This document shows, piece after piece, positions 1-8,020 of a stretch of 45,531 bases of DNA. How positions within the stretch are numbered: position 1 is the first letter of the stretch; the number at the start of each line of letters is the position of its first letter. Source of the DNA: JAEUJM01 sp044221555 (GTDB taxonomy: Bacteria > Actinomycetota > Acidimicrobiia > Acidimicrobiales > DATDAH01); the NCBI GenBank assembly GCA_044221555.1, contig JBGAOY010000032.1:1-45531 (forward strand). Reading direction: 5' to 3'. The position numbers and the translations under genes were made by a program. The notes below the pieces were generated by a model, which saw nothing but the letters and a program-made list of their open reading frames with translations, made no database searches and was not told the DNA's origin.

Positions 1-37
1 CGACGCTGCCGCGTCCGACCGGCCGGCGGGCGGCGAC

Positions 38-409
38 GTGGTGGCCGAGGTACGTGCCGCGAACCAGGCGTTCTACGACGCCCACGAGGCGAGGGACCTC
101 GAGGCCATGGCCGCGGTCTGGGCCCACGACGACGGCGTGGTGTGCGTCCACCCCGGATGGCCGATCCTGCGGGGGTGGGCCGACGTGGAGGAGTCGTGGC
201 GGCGGATCTTCGCCGGCCCGGGGCGCAACCAGTTCATCGTCACCAACGACGAGGTCGTGATCGCCGGCGCGGTGGCGTGGGTCACCCTCGACGAGAACCT
301 GGTGGCCGGGGCGATGACGGGAACCATCGCCGCGACCAACGTCTACGTCCGAGCCCCGGGCGGCTGGCGGTTGACGGTCCACCACGGCTCGCCCGTGGCG
401 TCGCGCTGA
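38..409 (+). CDS. SnoaL-like / NTF2-fold protein (5' end uncertain)
   Basis: This small protein of about 123 residues has the pattern of the SnoaL/DUF4440 NTF2-like fold: an N-terminal helix (NQAFYDAHEARDLEAM), a mid-region strand with HPGWPILRGW, and a C-terminal strand ending WRLTVHHGS. Proteins of this type are small cone-shaped barrels acting as isomerases, hydrolases or ligand-binding domains; the substrate cannot be read from sequence. The GTG at 38 is one possible start, but the frame stays open back to base 2, so the real start may lie outside the window. It converges on the DUF4239 gene with only 7 bases between stops, leaving no room for a separate terminator. Confidence 0.8.
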   Translation: MVAEVRAANQAFYDAHEARDLEAMAAVWAHDDGVVCVHPGWPILRGWADVEESWRRIFAGPGRNQFIVTNDEVVIAGAVAWVTLDENLVAGAMTGTIAATNVYVRAPGGWRLTVHHGSPVASR

Positions 410-416
410 CGCCGGC

Positions 417-1244
417 TCAGCGCTCGTTGCCGTCGGCCGTGCACGGCGGGTCGACGCCCACGCCGGCGACGACGATCTCGTCGTCGATGATGCGCAGGGT
501 GCGCTCCATGGCCACCGGGCGGAGGCCGCCCACGCCGTCGTGGAACGGGTGGTCGAGGAAGGCGATGAGCAGCAGCAGCGAGGTGACGACCGCGGCCACG
601 GTGCCCATCATCATCGCCTGGGTGAGCGCGCCCTCGCCGCTGTCGGCGAAGAACAGCATGTACACGAGGAGCAGCGCCGACAGGAAGAACAGGACGATCC
701 ACAGCGGTGAGGGGATCACGCCGTTGGCGCCGTGCAGCCGGTCGTTGCGGGCCCGCTCGCGCTCGCTGCGCTGGTCGAGCCACCGGTCGTAGGCCGACTG
801 CTCGGAACCGGATGCCGGCTCGACCTGCTGGACGGTGCGGAAGAGGTCGTCGCTCCAACGGTTGGGCGCGGTGTCGGTGAGGGTGCCGGCAACCATGGCG
901 TCCCACTCCTCGCCGGCGACCGACCGGCCGTAGCAGACCAGCTCGCCAGTGATCCGCGCCCGCAGCGCGCGGGGCATGAGCTGGGCGGTCTCGACCTGCT
1001 GGGCCAGCACCACGGCCTCGTCCTCGGCCCCCGCCCGGGCGGTGTCGTAGCTGTCGAAGGCGAGGAACACGATGAACCCGAGCAGGACGGCGAAGCCCGT
1101 GGCCAGCACGCCGAACACCCCTGCAGCCCGGTCGCCGTCGGCGAAGTAGCTGCCCTCGGGGGCCCGCCGCCGCACCAGCAGCATGAGGCCCACCGCCGCG
1201 GCGGTGGTGACGGTGATGATCAGCGCCGCCCACACGATGTTCAT
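417..1244 (-). CDS. DUF4239 (bestrophin-like) membrane protein
   Basis: The 275-residue protein has four clear hydrophobic segments: about residues 3-23, 42-64, 177-198 and 210-230. A polar, helix-rich region separates the second and third. This two-plus-two layout, with an early FADGDRAAGVFGVLATGF stretch, matches DUF4239 proteins, which are distantly related to bestrophin-type channels; transport activity is not proven. It starts 20 bases after the stop of the diadenylate-cyclase-domain gene on the same strand, so the two are probably co-transcribed. A link between the cyclic dinucleotide and this membrane protein is a guess from context. No Shine-Dalgarno sequence is visible before the ATG. 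Confidence 0.82.
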   Translation of the reverse strand: MNIVWAALIITVTTAAAVGLMLLVRRRAPEGSYFADGDRAAGVFGVLATGFAVLLGFIVFLAFDSYDTARAGAEDEAVVLAQQVETAQLMPRALRARITGELVCYGRSVAGEEWDAMVAGTLTDTAPNRWSDDLFRTVQQVEPASGSEQSAYDRWLDQRSERERARNDRLHGANGVIPSPLWIVLFFLSALLLVYMLFFADSGEGALTQAMMMGTVAAVVTSLLLLIAFLDHPFHDGVGGLRPVAMERTLRIIDDEIVVAGVGVDPPCTADGNER

Positions 1245-1264
1245 GCCGGGAGGCTAGGTGAGCG

Positions 1265-2314
1265 CTAGGGCGACGCCCACGGATCGAGGGGCACCCGCCC
1301 GGGCGGTGTGTCGGGGCCCTCGTCGCCCGGTGACCGCTCGCTGTCGTCCTCGCCCTCCGATCGCTCGGCGAAGACGATCCGGCCGTTGCGCAGGATCGAC
1401 ACCGGGCCGTCCTCGCTGACCGCGACCACGGTGGCCAGGGGGTCGTCGTGGCTGTAGCGCCGGGCGGAGGTGTGGCGGGTACCGCCGAGCGGCGCGACCT
1501 GCTCCTCGGCCGCGTTGCTGGGCACGAGGCGCACACCGAGTCGACGGAGCACGCCCTCGGCATCGAACACGGCGGCACCGTCGACCTGGGCGAGCGCGTG
1601 GCGCAGCGGGGCGAGGTGGGTGGCGCGGGTGATGCGCAGCGGCGGCGGCGCGGGGAGGCGCTCCTCGACCGGCGGGCCGGGCCGGTCGTCGGGGCGGTAG
1701 ACGAGCAGCGACCCGATGCCCAGCGAGCCGAGGTCGTGGACCGCGAACACCAGCAGCGCCTCCAGCACCGCTGGGTCGCCGTGGTCGGGGTCGGCGGTGA
1801 CCGTGTCGATCCAGCTGTCGACCGGTGGCTCGTGGTGCCACCGGAAGCTCTCCCAGCGCAGCACCCCGAACGGCCCGACCACGCGCACCGAGCCTGCCGG
1901 GTGGCGCTGCACGATGGTGGCGCCGAGCACCTCGGCCAGCACCACCAGGTCGCGCTCGGACCCCGCCGGGCGGTCGAACACCAGCCACTCCACCGAGCCC
2001 GCGGTGCGGCGCAGGAGCCAGCTGGACCGCCCGTCGGCGAAGCGGCGGGCCGCCGACAGGGGCTGCTCGCCGATGGCGCCGCGGGTGATCGCGAGCTGGG
2101 TCCCGGCCTCCCACGTGTCGGGGTCGGTGCTGGGCGCCAGGATCGTGCCGCTGATCACCACCCGGCGCTCGTGCACCTCCGGGCGCAGCCCGTGCTCGAC
2201 CTCTTCGAGCAGCATGGCGCACACGTCGTCGGGGTACCGGTCGAGGGGCAGGCCGTTCTCCTCGAGCTCCTCGGCGAGGCGGCGCCGGCGGCGCTGGGCG
2301 AGGTCGTCGGCCAT
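1265..2314 (-). CDS. DisA_N/DAC domain protein, putative diadenylate cyclase
   Basis: The C-terminal part (about residues 215-325 of 349) looks like the DAC domain, which condenses two ATP into cyclic di-AMP. It has the Asp-Gly-Ala motif (QVDGAAVFD, near residue 245) and a Gly-Thr-Arg-His motif (GTRHTSARRYS, near 278) followed by strands like VVAVSEDGPVSIL. Canonical enzymes have RHR at the second site; here it is RHT. The N-terminal 200 residues are not a known DisA helical domain and show no membrane segment. The ATG at 2314 was chosen; a GTG at 2353 adds 13 residues of low-complexity sequence. It sits between an alpha/beta hydrolase and a DUF4239 membrane protein on the same strand. Fold is fairly sure, activity less so. 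Confidence 0.78.
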   Translation of the reverse strand: MADDLAQRRRRRLAEELEENGLPLDRYPDDVCAMLLEEVEHGLRPEVHERRVVISGTILAPSTDPDTWEAGTQLAITRGAIGEQPLSAARRFADGRSSWLLRRTAGSVEWLVFDRPAGSERDLVVLAEVLGATIVQRHPAGSVRVVGPFGVLRWESFRWHHEPPVDSWIDTVTADPDHGDPAVLEALLVFAVHDLGSLGIGSLLVYRPDDRPGPPVEERLPAPPPLRITRATHLAPLRHALAQVDGAAVFDAEGVLRRLGVRLVPSNAAEEQVAPLGGTRHTSARRYSHDDPLATVVAVSEDGPVSILRNGRIVFAERSEGEDDSERSPGDEGPDTPPGRVPLDPWASP

Positions 2315-2392
2315 CGGAGCGACGGTACCCCCGCCCCGCGGGATCGGCGTCACGTGCTTGCGCCCGTTCGACAGCGGCGGGGTGTCGGCCGG

Positions 2393-3325
2393 TCAGGGCC
2401 TGGTGTGCTCGATGATGATCGCCACCAGCTCGTCCGGTGCCTCGAACGGCAGCATGTGACCCTTGCCCGGCAGCACCCGCAGCTGGGCATCGGGGATCGT
2501 GGCGGCCATGGCGCGGCTGTGGCGCGGGGGCGTGAGCGTGTCGCGCGAGCCGACCACGACCGTGGTGGGCGCGCCGATCCGGGCGCCGCCCTCGCGCAGG
2601 TCCATCGTGACGATGCCCCGGAGGATGCCGGCGCGGGTCTCGATCGGAGTGCCCACGAAGTGGTCGCGGGTGGCCCGGACGGCGGCGGGCGCGGCGCCGC
2701 GCCCCAGCGTGCCCCGGACCAGCAGGTGGCCGAACCGACCGCCGAGGGCCCGGTCGATGACCGGCCCCGCCCGCAGCAGCGGGTCGGCCATTCGCCCCGC
2801 CGGGTGCGTGGCCAGGCCACCGGCGGCGGTGGCGGCCAGCACCAGGGCCCGCACCCGCTCGTCGAGCACCCCAGGGTGGTGGATGGCGAAGGCCTGGATC
2901 GTCATGCCCCCCAGCGAGTGGCCGACCACCACCGCATCCCGGACGTCGAGCGCCTCCAGCACCTCGGCCAGGTCGGCGCCGAAGCGCTCGATGGCGAAGG
3001 CGTCGTCACCGACGGTCGAGGGGCCGTGGCCCCGCTGATGCCAGCGCACCACCCGGTGGCCGTGCTCGACGAGGGGCGCGGCGACCAGGGACCAGTTCTC
3101 GATGTGGCCGCCCCAGCAGTGGGCCAGCACCACGATGGGTCCGGCGGCGGAACCGACCACGTCGACGATCAACGTGGCCCCGTCGGAGGCGGTGATCTCG
3201 AGGCGTTCCCCCTCGTCGAGCACCGCCAGGAGTGTGCGGTCGGCCCGCCGGGCCCGCACCGCGAGCGCCGTGAGCGCCGCCGCGCCGAGGCCGATCGCCA
3301 GCGCGGTGCGCGCCCGCACGGTCAC
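2393..3325 (-). CDS. Alpha/beta hydrolase, N-terminally anchored
   Basis: The 310-residue protein begins with a hydrophobic stretch (about residues 8-22) flanked by arginines, consistent with a membrane anchor or uncleaved signal. The fold is standard: oxyanion-hole region HCWGGH, nucleophile elbow GHSLGGM, acid in GSRDTLTPP, and catalytic His in GKGHMLPF near the C-terminus. The substrate is unknown; esterase, lipase and haloperoxidase-like activities all fit. The GTG at 3325 is chosen because codons upstream run into non-conserved sequence overlapping the SDR gene. It lies 87 bases after the SDR stop and 78 before the diadenylate-cyclase-domain gene, so the four leftward genes may form one unit. 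Confidence 0.88.
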   Translation of the reverse strand: MTVRARTALAIGLGAAALTALAVRARRADRTLLAVLDEGERLEITASDGATLIVDVVGSAAGPIVVLAHCWGGHIENWSLVAAPLVEHGHRVVRWHQRGHGPSTVGDDAFAIERFGADLAEVLEALDVRDAVVVGHSLGGMTIQAFAIHHPGVLDERVRALVLAATAAGGLATHPAGRMADPLLRAGPVIDRALGGRFGHLLVRGTLGRGAAPAAVRATRDHFVGTPIETRAGILRGIVTMDLREGGARIGAPTTVVVGSRDTLTPPRHSRAMAATIPDAQLRVLPGKGHMLPFEAPDELVAIIIEHTRP

Positions 3326-3411
3326 GAGCCGCCCCCCGGCCGCACGGGTCCGACGCGACCTCGAGCGGTGTCCACGGTGATGGCAGCGAGGGGCATCGGG
3401 TTCCTCCGGGA

Positions 3412-4260
3412 TCAGGCGGGCGGGCGGCCGGAGAGCTCGCGGGCCATGGCGTGGAACTCGAAGTAGGACATCTGCCCACGCGCCGCGACCGCCAGCTCGG
3501 CGTCGGCACCCACCGGCCGATGGATGCTGTCGCCGATCACCCCGTCGGCCGCGGCCAGGATGGCGTCGACCACCGCTTCGGGCCCGGGGGCGGCGGCGAT
3601 GCTGGCCCTGACGTTCCGCTCCGCCAGCTCGGCGTGCTCCTGGTAGGGGTTGCCCTCCCAGCCCGGCATCGTGGAGTTGTCCACGATGCTGGTGGCGAAC
3701 CACCCGGGCTCGATGCAGTGCACCGACAGGCCGAGGTCGCCCACCTCGTCCCAGAGCGAGTCGCTGAACGAGCACACCGCGTGCTTGCTGGCCGAATAGG
3801 GCGCGAGCATGGCGCTCCCCGGCAGCCGACCGGCCATGGACGACACGTTCACGATCGTCCCCTGGCCCCGTTCGCGCATCGCGGGCAGCACCGCCCTGGT
3901 GGCGCGCACCGCGCCGAGCACGTTGGTGCCCAGCACGGCCAGCCAGTCCTCGTCGGTGAGGTCCTCTATGGGGCCGCCGCGACCGCCGATGCCGGCGTTG
4001 TTCACGAGCACGTCCACCGGGCCCGACCGCTCGATCACACCGCCGAGGGTGGCGCGGACGCTGGCGTCGTCGTCCACGTCCATGGCCACCACTTCGGCGT
4101 TGTCGGCCGCGGCGGCGGCCTCGAGGGCCGCGTCGAGCTCGCCCCGTCGCTCGAGGTTGCGCATCGTGGCGACCACGCGATCACCACGTTCGGCGAAGGC
4201 CACCGCCGTCGCCAACCCGAACCCGCTGCTGCACCCGGTGATCACCACGTTCCTGGCCAT
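3412..4260 (-). CDS. Short-chain dehydrogenase/reductase
   Basis: This is a classical SDR of 282 residues. It has the Rossmann motif TGCSSGFG at the N-terminus, an MDVDD acidic loop, the NNAG motif, and the catalytic Ser-Tyr-Lys set in VSSMAG and YSASK. The C-terminal part (CIEPGWFATSI, then a variable substrate loop) resembles SDRs that oxidise or reduce lipid or aromatic alcohols. Cofactor preference is probably NADP(H), judging from the Arg in ATMRNLERR after strand 2; that is inference. The ATG at 4260 directly precedes the Rossmann strand. It is the first gene of the leftward group, and 145 bases separate it from the divergent SnoaL-like gene. Confidence 0.92.
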   Translation of the reverse strand: MARNVVITGCSSGFGLATAVAFAERGDRVVATMRNLERRGELDAALEAAAAADNAEVVAMDVDDDASVRATLGGVIERSGPVDVLVNNAGIGGRGGPIEDLTDEDWLAVLGTNVLGAVRATRAVLPAMRERGQGTIVNVSSMAGRLPGSAMLAPYSASKHAVCSFSDSLWDEVGDLGLSVHCIEPGWFATSIVDNSTMPGWEGNPYQEHAELAERNVRASIAAAPGPEAVVDAILAAADGVIGDSIHRPVGADAELAVAARGQMSYFEFHAMARELSGRPPA

Positions 4261-4405
4261 GCCCGAGCATGGCACGGGAGGGCGATGAACGGGCCGGCTC
4301 CCGTGACGTCGGCGCGGTGGACCCCGTGGGCGTGGTGCGGCGGCGGGGTGGCGGCGGCGCCCGCGGGGTAGAGACCAGGGGCGGGGACGATCCAGGAGGT
4401 GCACG

Positions 4406-4777
4406 ATGTCCACCACCACCCAGATGGACGAGTTGCTCGATCTCGAGCGGTCGGCGTGGAAGGCCCTGTCGACCTCGGGCGACGAAGCCGCCGCGTTCTA
4501 CTCGGAGACGCTGGCGAGCGAGGTGTTGATGCTGCTGCCCATGGGCATGGTCATCGACGACCGCGAGCAGGTGATCGACTCGATGCACGGCGACCCGTGG
4601 ACGTCGTACGAGCTCAGCGACGAGCGGGTGGTCGCCCTCGGTGACGGCGGCGCCGTGGTGGCGTACTCGGCGCACGCCACGCGGGGCGACAGCGACTACC
4701 GGGCGCTGATCAACAGCACCTACGTGCGCGAGGAGGGGGCCTGGCGCCTCGCCCTGCACCAGCAGACGCCGTTCTGA
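4406..4777 (+). CDS. SnoaL-like / DUF4440 NTF2-fold protein
   Basis: A 123-residue NTF2-like protein with the usual order: N-terminal helix (MDELLDLERSAWKAL), a region like AAFYSETLASEVLMLLP, then paired strands ending TYVREEGAWRLALHQQTPF. DUF4440 proteins are mostly annotated as unknown, with some acting as ketosteroid-isomerase-like enzymes. A good ribosome binding site (aggaggtg, about 4395-4402) stands before the ATG, supporting this start. It is divergent from the SDR gene and convergent with the nitroreductase gene, so it is probably monocistronic. It is similar in size and fold, but not close in sequence, to the SnoaL-like gene at the left edge. Confidence 0.88.
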   Translation: MSTTTQMDELLDLERSAWKALSTSGDEAAAFYSETLASEVLMLLPMGMVIDDREQVIDSMHGDPWTSYELSDERVVALGDGGAVVAYSAHATRGDSDYRALINSTYVREEGAWRLALHQQTPF

Positions 4778-4816
4778 GTGCCCGCCCCCGCACCCTGACG
4801 GTGCCCAGCAGCCCGG

Positions 4817-5431
4817 TCACCAGGCCCGGCCATACCGGTCGCGGTGGGTGTGGTCGGCTACCGGCTCACGGCGGTTGGCCCCCAGCGATCTGGTCGGGTG
4901 GCCGAGGGGGACCACGGCCACCGGGGTGATGTGCCCGGGAAGGCCCACCACCGCGCGGAGGTCGTCGGCGAAGAAGGTGGCGATGGTGGTGAGCGCGCTG
5001 CCCAGGCCCAGGGCGGTGGCGGCCAGCAGCAGGTTCTGGACGGCGGGCCAGATCGACGACTCGACCGAGCCCGGCGGGCAGCGGTCGGCGTCGGCGCCCA
5101 CCACGATCGTGACGGGGGCGAGGGCGAAGCCGCCGTCCGCGAGCGCGGCGTCGACATCGGCGTGCAGGGCCGGTGGGTCGACGGCGGCGCTCGCCTCGCG
5201 ACCGCCGGCGTCCCACAGGCGCAGGCCCACCTCCCAGACCGCGGCCCGCACCTCGGGGTCGCGCACCACCACGAACACCCAGGGCTGGAGGTTCTGGGCG
5301 CTGGGGGCTCGGGTGGCCGCTTCCAGCACCGCCTCGATCGACTCGTCAGCGACGTCGTCGGGTCGGAAGGAGCGGCAGGCACGCTGTCGGGCGAAGAGGG
5401 CGAGGGCGCTCGACGGGTCGGCATCGGTCAT
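4817..5431 (-). CDS. Nitroreductase family protein
   Basis: The 204-residue protein has the FMN-binding nitroreductase signature: an N-terminal RQRACRSFRPDDV motif, then AATRAPSAQNLQPWVFVVV, which lines the flavin, and a C-terminal PVAVVPLGHPTR. Such enzymes reduce nitro groups, quinones or enones with NAD(P)H, or act as F420-independent oxidoreductases; the substrate is not visible here. The ATG at 5431 is chosen, but a GTG at 5452 adds seven residues and lies inside a 27-bp tandem repeat. No strong Shine-Dalgarno is present at either. It follows the methyltransferase gene on the same strand with about 50 bases between, and is likely co-transcribed under the MerR regulator. Confidence 0.9.
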   Translation of the reverse strand: MTDADPSSALALFARQRACRSFRPDDVADESIEAVLEAATRAPSAQNLQPWVFVVVRDPEVRAAVWEVGLRLWDAGGREASAAVDPPALHADVDAALADGGFALAPVTIVVGADADRCPPGSVESSIWPAVQNLLLAATALGLGSALTTIATFFADDLRAVVGLPGHITPVAVVPLGHPTRSLGANRREPVADHTHRDRYGRAW

Positions 5432-5448
5432 CCACGCACGGTAGGCGG

Positions 5449-5502
5449 GCACTCATCGCGCGGGCCGGACCGCGAGCACTCATCGCGCGGGCCGGACCGC
5501 GA
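5449..5502. repeat. Perfect 27-bp tandem duplication
   Basis: Two identical 27-bp units lie head to tail (5449-5475 and 5476-5502), followed by the first four bases of a third. The unit covers the last codons and stop of the methyltransferase gene, so the second copy lies beyond its stop codon and reaches the start region of the nitroreductase gene. It looks like a recent slippage event at a gene junction. Confidence 0.95.
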
Positions 5503-6103
5503 GCACGGCGACCGCCGGCCGCCGCACCGTGGGGTCGTGCGACACCTCGACCTCGCCGAAGCCGGCCCGGCGGCAGGCGCCGGCGAAGGACTCGGCCTGC
5601 GCGTCGGTCCAGCCGTGGCTGGCCAGGCCGCCGGCTCCCGCCGCCACGGCGTGCTCGACGGCGAGGAACCGGCCGCCCGGCCGCAGGGCGCGCCAGGCCT
5701 CCCGCAGGCCGTCCTCCACGTCGGCCCAGTGGTGGACGGCGGACAGCGACCAGACGACGTCGGCGGCGCCGTCGTCGACCGGCAACTGCTCTGCCGCGCC
5801 CGTACGCCAGGTGATGCCGACCGCGCGGGGCGTCAACAGGCGAGCCACGCGCAGCATGATCCGGGCGGGGTCGACGCCCACCACGGACGCGCCGTGGGTG
5901 GCGGCCACCCGTGCCGCCCGGCCGGGCCCGCACCCGACGTCGACGAGGTGCTCGTCGGGACCGAGGCCGGTCAGCCGGACGGCGAGCTCGGCGTCGTCGG
6001 CTCGTCCCCGGCTCATGCTCAGCGCCGCGAGCAGGCCGGACACCCCGGCGAACCCGGGGTAGTCGGCATGGTGGTTGGGAGGCAGGTGATCGGTGTCGGT
6101 CAT
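5480..6103 (-). CDS. Class I SAM-dependent methyltransferase
   Basis: The 207-residue protein carries the methyltransferase fold: motif I VDVGCGPGRAARVAA near residues 50-65, an acidic end to strand 2 (VVGVDPA), motif II-like WSLSAVHHW, and LRPGGRFLAVEH. It belongs to the Methyltransf_11 group acting on small molecules or lipids; the acceptor is unknown. The ATG at 6103 was chosen because the longer frame to 6208 would overlap the divergent regulator and its operator. The gene is divergent from the MerR gene with 46 bases between, which holds a 20-bp palindromic operator, so it is probably the regulator's target. Confidence 0.9.
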   Translation of the reverse strand: MTDTDHLPPNHHADYPGFAGVSGLLAALSMSRGRADDAELAVRLTGLGPDEHLVDVGCGPGRAARVAATHGASVVGVDPARIMLRVARLLTPRAVGITWRTGAAEQLPVDDGAADVVWSLSAVHHWADVEDGLREAWRALRPGGRFLAVEHAVAAGAGGLASHGWTDAQAESFAGACRRAGFGEVEVSHDPTVRRPAVAVLAVRPAR

Positions 6104-6149
6104 GCGACCGACGTTGACACTTGAACCCAGGTTCAAGTCAACTGGGAAC
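6104..6149. promoter_or_regulatory. Divergent MerR-type promoter and operator
   Basis: A perfect inverted repeat, ACTTGAACC-CA-GGTTCAAGT, spans 6119-6138. It is flanked by TTGACA on the plus strand (6114-6119) and TTGACT on the minus strand (6142-6137), giving -35-like elements facing both ways. With a 19-base spacer the -10 regions would fall just before each ATG, so both transcripts could be leaderless. A long spacer with the operator between -35 and -10 is the known MerR-family arrangement. Confidence 0.75.
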
Positions 6150-6560
6150 ATGTCGGACGCCGACCTGGCCACCATCGGCGAGGTCGCCGCCCGTGCGGGC
6201 GTGGCCACCTCGACCGTCCGCTTCTACGAACGCCGGGGCCTGCTGGCCGCCGACGAGCGGCGGTCGGGCCAGCGCCGCTACCGGCCCGAGTCGCTGCGAC
6301 GCCTGGTGTTCATCGGCATGCTGCAGGATGCGGGCCTGTCGCTCGACGACATCGCCGGCGTGCTGGGGGCGGCGACCGTCGAGGAGTGGAAGGCGATCGC
6401 CCTCCGGCGACTCGAGGCCCTCGACGACGAGATCGCCCGGCTGCAGCGGGCCCGCGGCTACCTCGAGGGCGCGCTGCTGTGCCGCTTCGACCACCCGGCG
6501 ACCGACTGCAAGGTGATGGGCACCGAGATCGACCGGCGCCTGGGCGACGAGCCGAGCTGA
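6150..6560 (+). CDS. MerR family transcriptional regulator
   Basis: The 136-residue protein has the MerR winged helix at its N-terminus (IGEVAARAGVATSTVRFYER, residues 7-27, then RRYRPESLRRLVFIG) and a C-terminal dimerisation coiled coil (about residues 75-110). Near the end are two cysteines, in LLCRF and TDCKVMG, spaced ten apart in a CRFDHPATDC pattern common to a branch of this family. The signal may be a thiol-reactive or metal ligand, but this is inference. The ATG at 6150 starts right at the conserved region, and a longer frame would run through the operator. It is divergent from the methyltransferase/nitroreductase pair, its likely targets. Confidence 0.92.
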   Translation: MSDADLATIGEVAARAGVATSTVRFYERRGLLAADERRSGQRRYRPESLRRLVFIGMLQDAGLSLDDIAGVLGAATVEEWKAIALRRLEALDDEIARLQRARGYLEGALLCRFDHPATDCKVMGTEIDRRLGDEPS

Positions 6561-6580
6561 GCCGGTGCCGGCCCGAACCG

Positions 6581-6615
6581 GGCGCATCCACGCACCTCAG
6601 AGGGGTGGATGCGCC
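6581..6615. terminator. Hairpin between convergent genes
   Basis: An 11-bp perfect stem (ggcgcatccac at 6581-6591, partner at 6605-6615) with a 13-base loop sits between the stops of the MerR gene and the helicase gene. It can serve both strands. No T-run follows, as is usual in GC-rich actinobacteria. Confidence 0.7.
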
Positions 6616-6637
6616 AGGCTCGCGGCGGCGGCTGCGG

Positions 6638-8020
6638 TCAGGAGCGGGGTGCGCCCTTGCGGTGGCCGCCGGCGCCGGCCTTGCGGGGCGGGCCGTTGCG
6701 GGGCGTGCCCTTGCGGCGGGCACTGGGGCCCTGGCCGTTGCCGGAGCCGCCCGCCGCGGCCTTGGCACGACGCTGGCCGCCCTGGCGACCGCCACCCTGG
6801 TGGGGGCGCCGGGGGCCGTTGCCGCGGCGCTGGTTGCTCGGGCCGACCGGGTCGAACGGCTTCGGTGCGGTGCCCGGCTCGGGGGCGGGCACGGCGGGGA
6901 AGTCGTGCAGGTCGGGCTCGACCGGGCCGCTGGTGCCGAGGCCCAGCTTGCGCTGCATCTTGGTGGCGGTCTTGCGGTGCTCCCCGCCGATCAGGCTGAC
7001 GACGGTGCCGCTGGCACCGGCCCGGCCGGTGCGGCCCGAGCGGTGGACGTAGTCCTTCTCATCGGCGGGCGGGTCGAAGTGGATCACGCAGGCCACGTCG
7101 GTGACGTGGATGCCGCGGGCGGCCACGTCGGTGGCGACCAGCGCCTCGACCTTGCCCTGGGTGAACGCCTGCAGCGCCCGCTCCCGTTGGGGCTGGCTGC
7201 GGTCGCCGTGGATGGCGGCGGCGGTGACGCCGGCGTTGGCCAACTGCTTGGTCAGCCGGTCGGCGCGGCGCTTGGTGCGGCAGAACACGATCGTGGGGCC
7301 GTGACCGCGCACCAGGCGGGCGGTGAGGTCGACCCGCTCGTGCTCGCCGGAGTGCCAGAAGTGGTGGGTGGTCAGGTCGGGGCCCTGGTCGATGGCGGCC
7401 ACGTCGTGGCGGCCGGGGTTGTTCTGGTAGCGGCGGATGAGGACGTCGACGTCGTTGTCGAGGGTGGCCGAGAACAGCAGGGTCTGACGGTCGGGGCGCA
7501 CCTGGTCGAGCAGGCGCTTGACCTCGGGGAGGAACCCCATGTCGGCCATGCGGTCGGCCTCGTCGAGCACGACCAGGTCGACCTCGTCGAGGCGCACGTC
7601 GCCGCGTTGCACCAGGTCGGCCAGCCGCCCGGGGCAGGCGACGGCGATGTCGACCCCGTTGCGGAGCGCGGCGAGCTGCTTGCCGAAGCCGACGCCGCCG
7701 TAGAACGACGCGACGGTCATCCGTCGCAGCGCGGCCAGCGGGCGCAGCTCGCTCTCGATCTGGGCGGCCAGCTCGCGGGTGGGAGCCAGCACGAGGGCGT
7801 GGGGCTTGCGGGGACGGCCCTTGGTGGCGCGGGTGACCAGCGGGATGCCGAAGGCGAGGGTCTTGCCCGAGCCGGTCGGGGCCTTGCCGCACACGTCGCG
7901 GCCGGCCATGGCGTCGGGCAGCGTGGCTGCCTGGACGGGGAAGGGGGAGGTGATGCCGCGCTCGTCGAGCAGGGCAGCGAGGTCGGCGGGGACGCCGAGC
8001 TCGCGGAAGGTGATGGACAC
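6638..8020 (-). CDS. DEAD-box RNA helicase
   Basis: The 460-residue protein has the full DEAD-box set in order: a Q motif near PFPVQAATLP, motif I PTGSGKT, Ia PTRELA, II DEAD, III SAT, then the second RecA-like domain with TDVAARGIHV and HRSGRTGRAG (VI). The last 100 residues are rich in Gly, Arg, Lys and Pro, a disordered RNA-binding tail typical of RhlE-like enzymes that unwind RNA during cold stress, ribosome assembly or decay. The GTG at 8020 is chosen because an AGGAG lies six bases before it; an upstream frame to 8119 shows no such site. It is monocistronic, between two hairpins, with a 320-base upstream region. Confidence 0.95.
   Translation of the reverse strand: MSITFRELGVPADLAALLDERGITSPFPVQAATLPDAMAGRDVCGKAPTGSGKTLAFGIPLVTRATKGRPRKPHALVLAPTRELAAQIESELRPLAALRRMTVASFYGGVGFGKQLAALRNGVDIAVACPGRLADLVQRGDVRLDEVDLVVLDEADRMADMGFLPEVKRLLDQVRPDRQTLLFSATLDNDVDVLIRRYQNNPGRHDVAAIDQGPDLTTHHFWHSGEHERVDLTARLVRGHGPTIVFCRTKRRADRLTKQLANAGVTAAAIHGDRSQPQRERALQAFTQGKVEALVATDVAARGIHVTDVACVIHFDPPADEKDYVHRSGRTGRAGASGTVVSLIGGEHRKTATKMQRKLGLGTSGPVEPDLHDFPAVPAPEPGTAPKPFDPVGPSNQRRGNGPRRPHQGGGRQGGQRRAKAAAGGSGNGQGPSARRKGTPRNGPPRKAGAGGHRKGAPRS

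Noticed and set aside
2315..2353. Longer N-terminus for the diadenylate cyclase domain protein from GTG 2353
   Set aside because: The added residues are Pro/Gly-rich and not family-like, and ATG 2314 begins directly at the charged helix of the protein.
4790..4804. GCACC-CTGAC-GGTGC hairpin between the SnoaL-like and nitroreductase genes
   Set aside because: Only five base pairs with no extension; too short to call a terminator with confidence.
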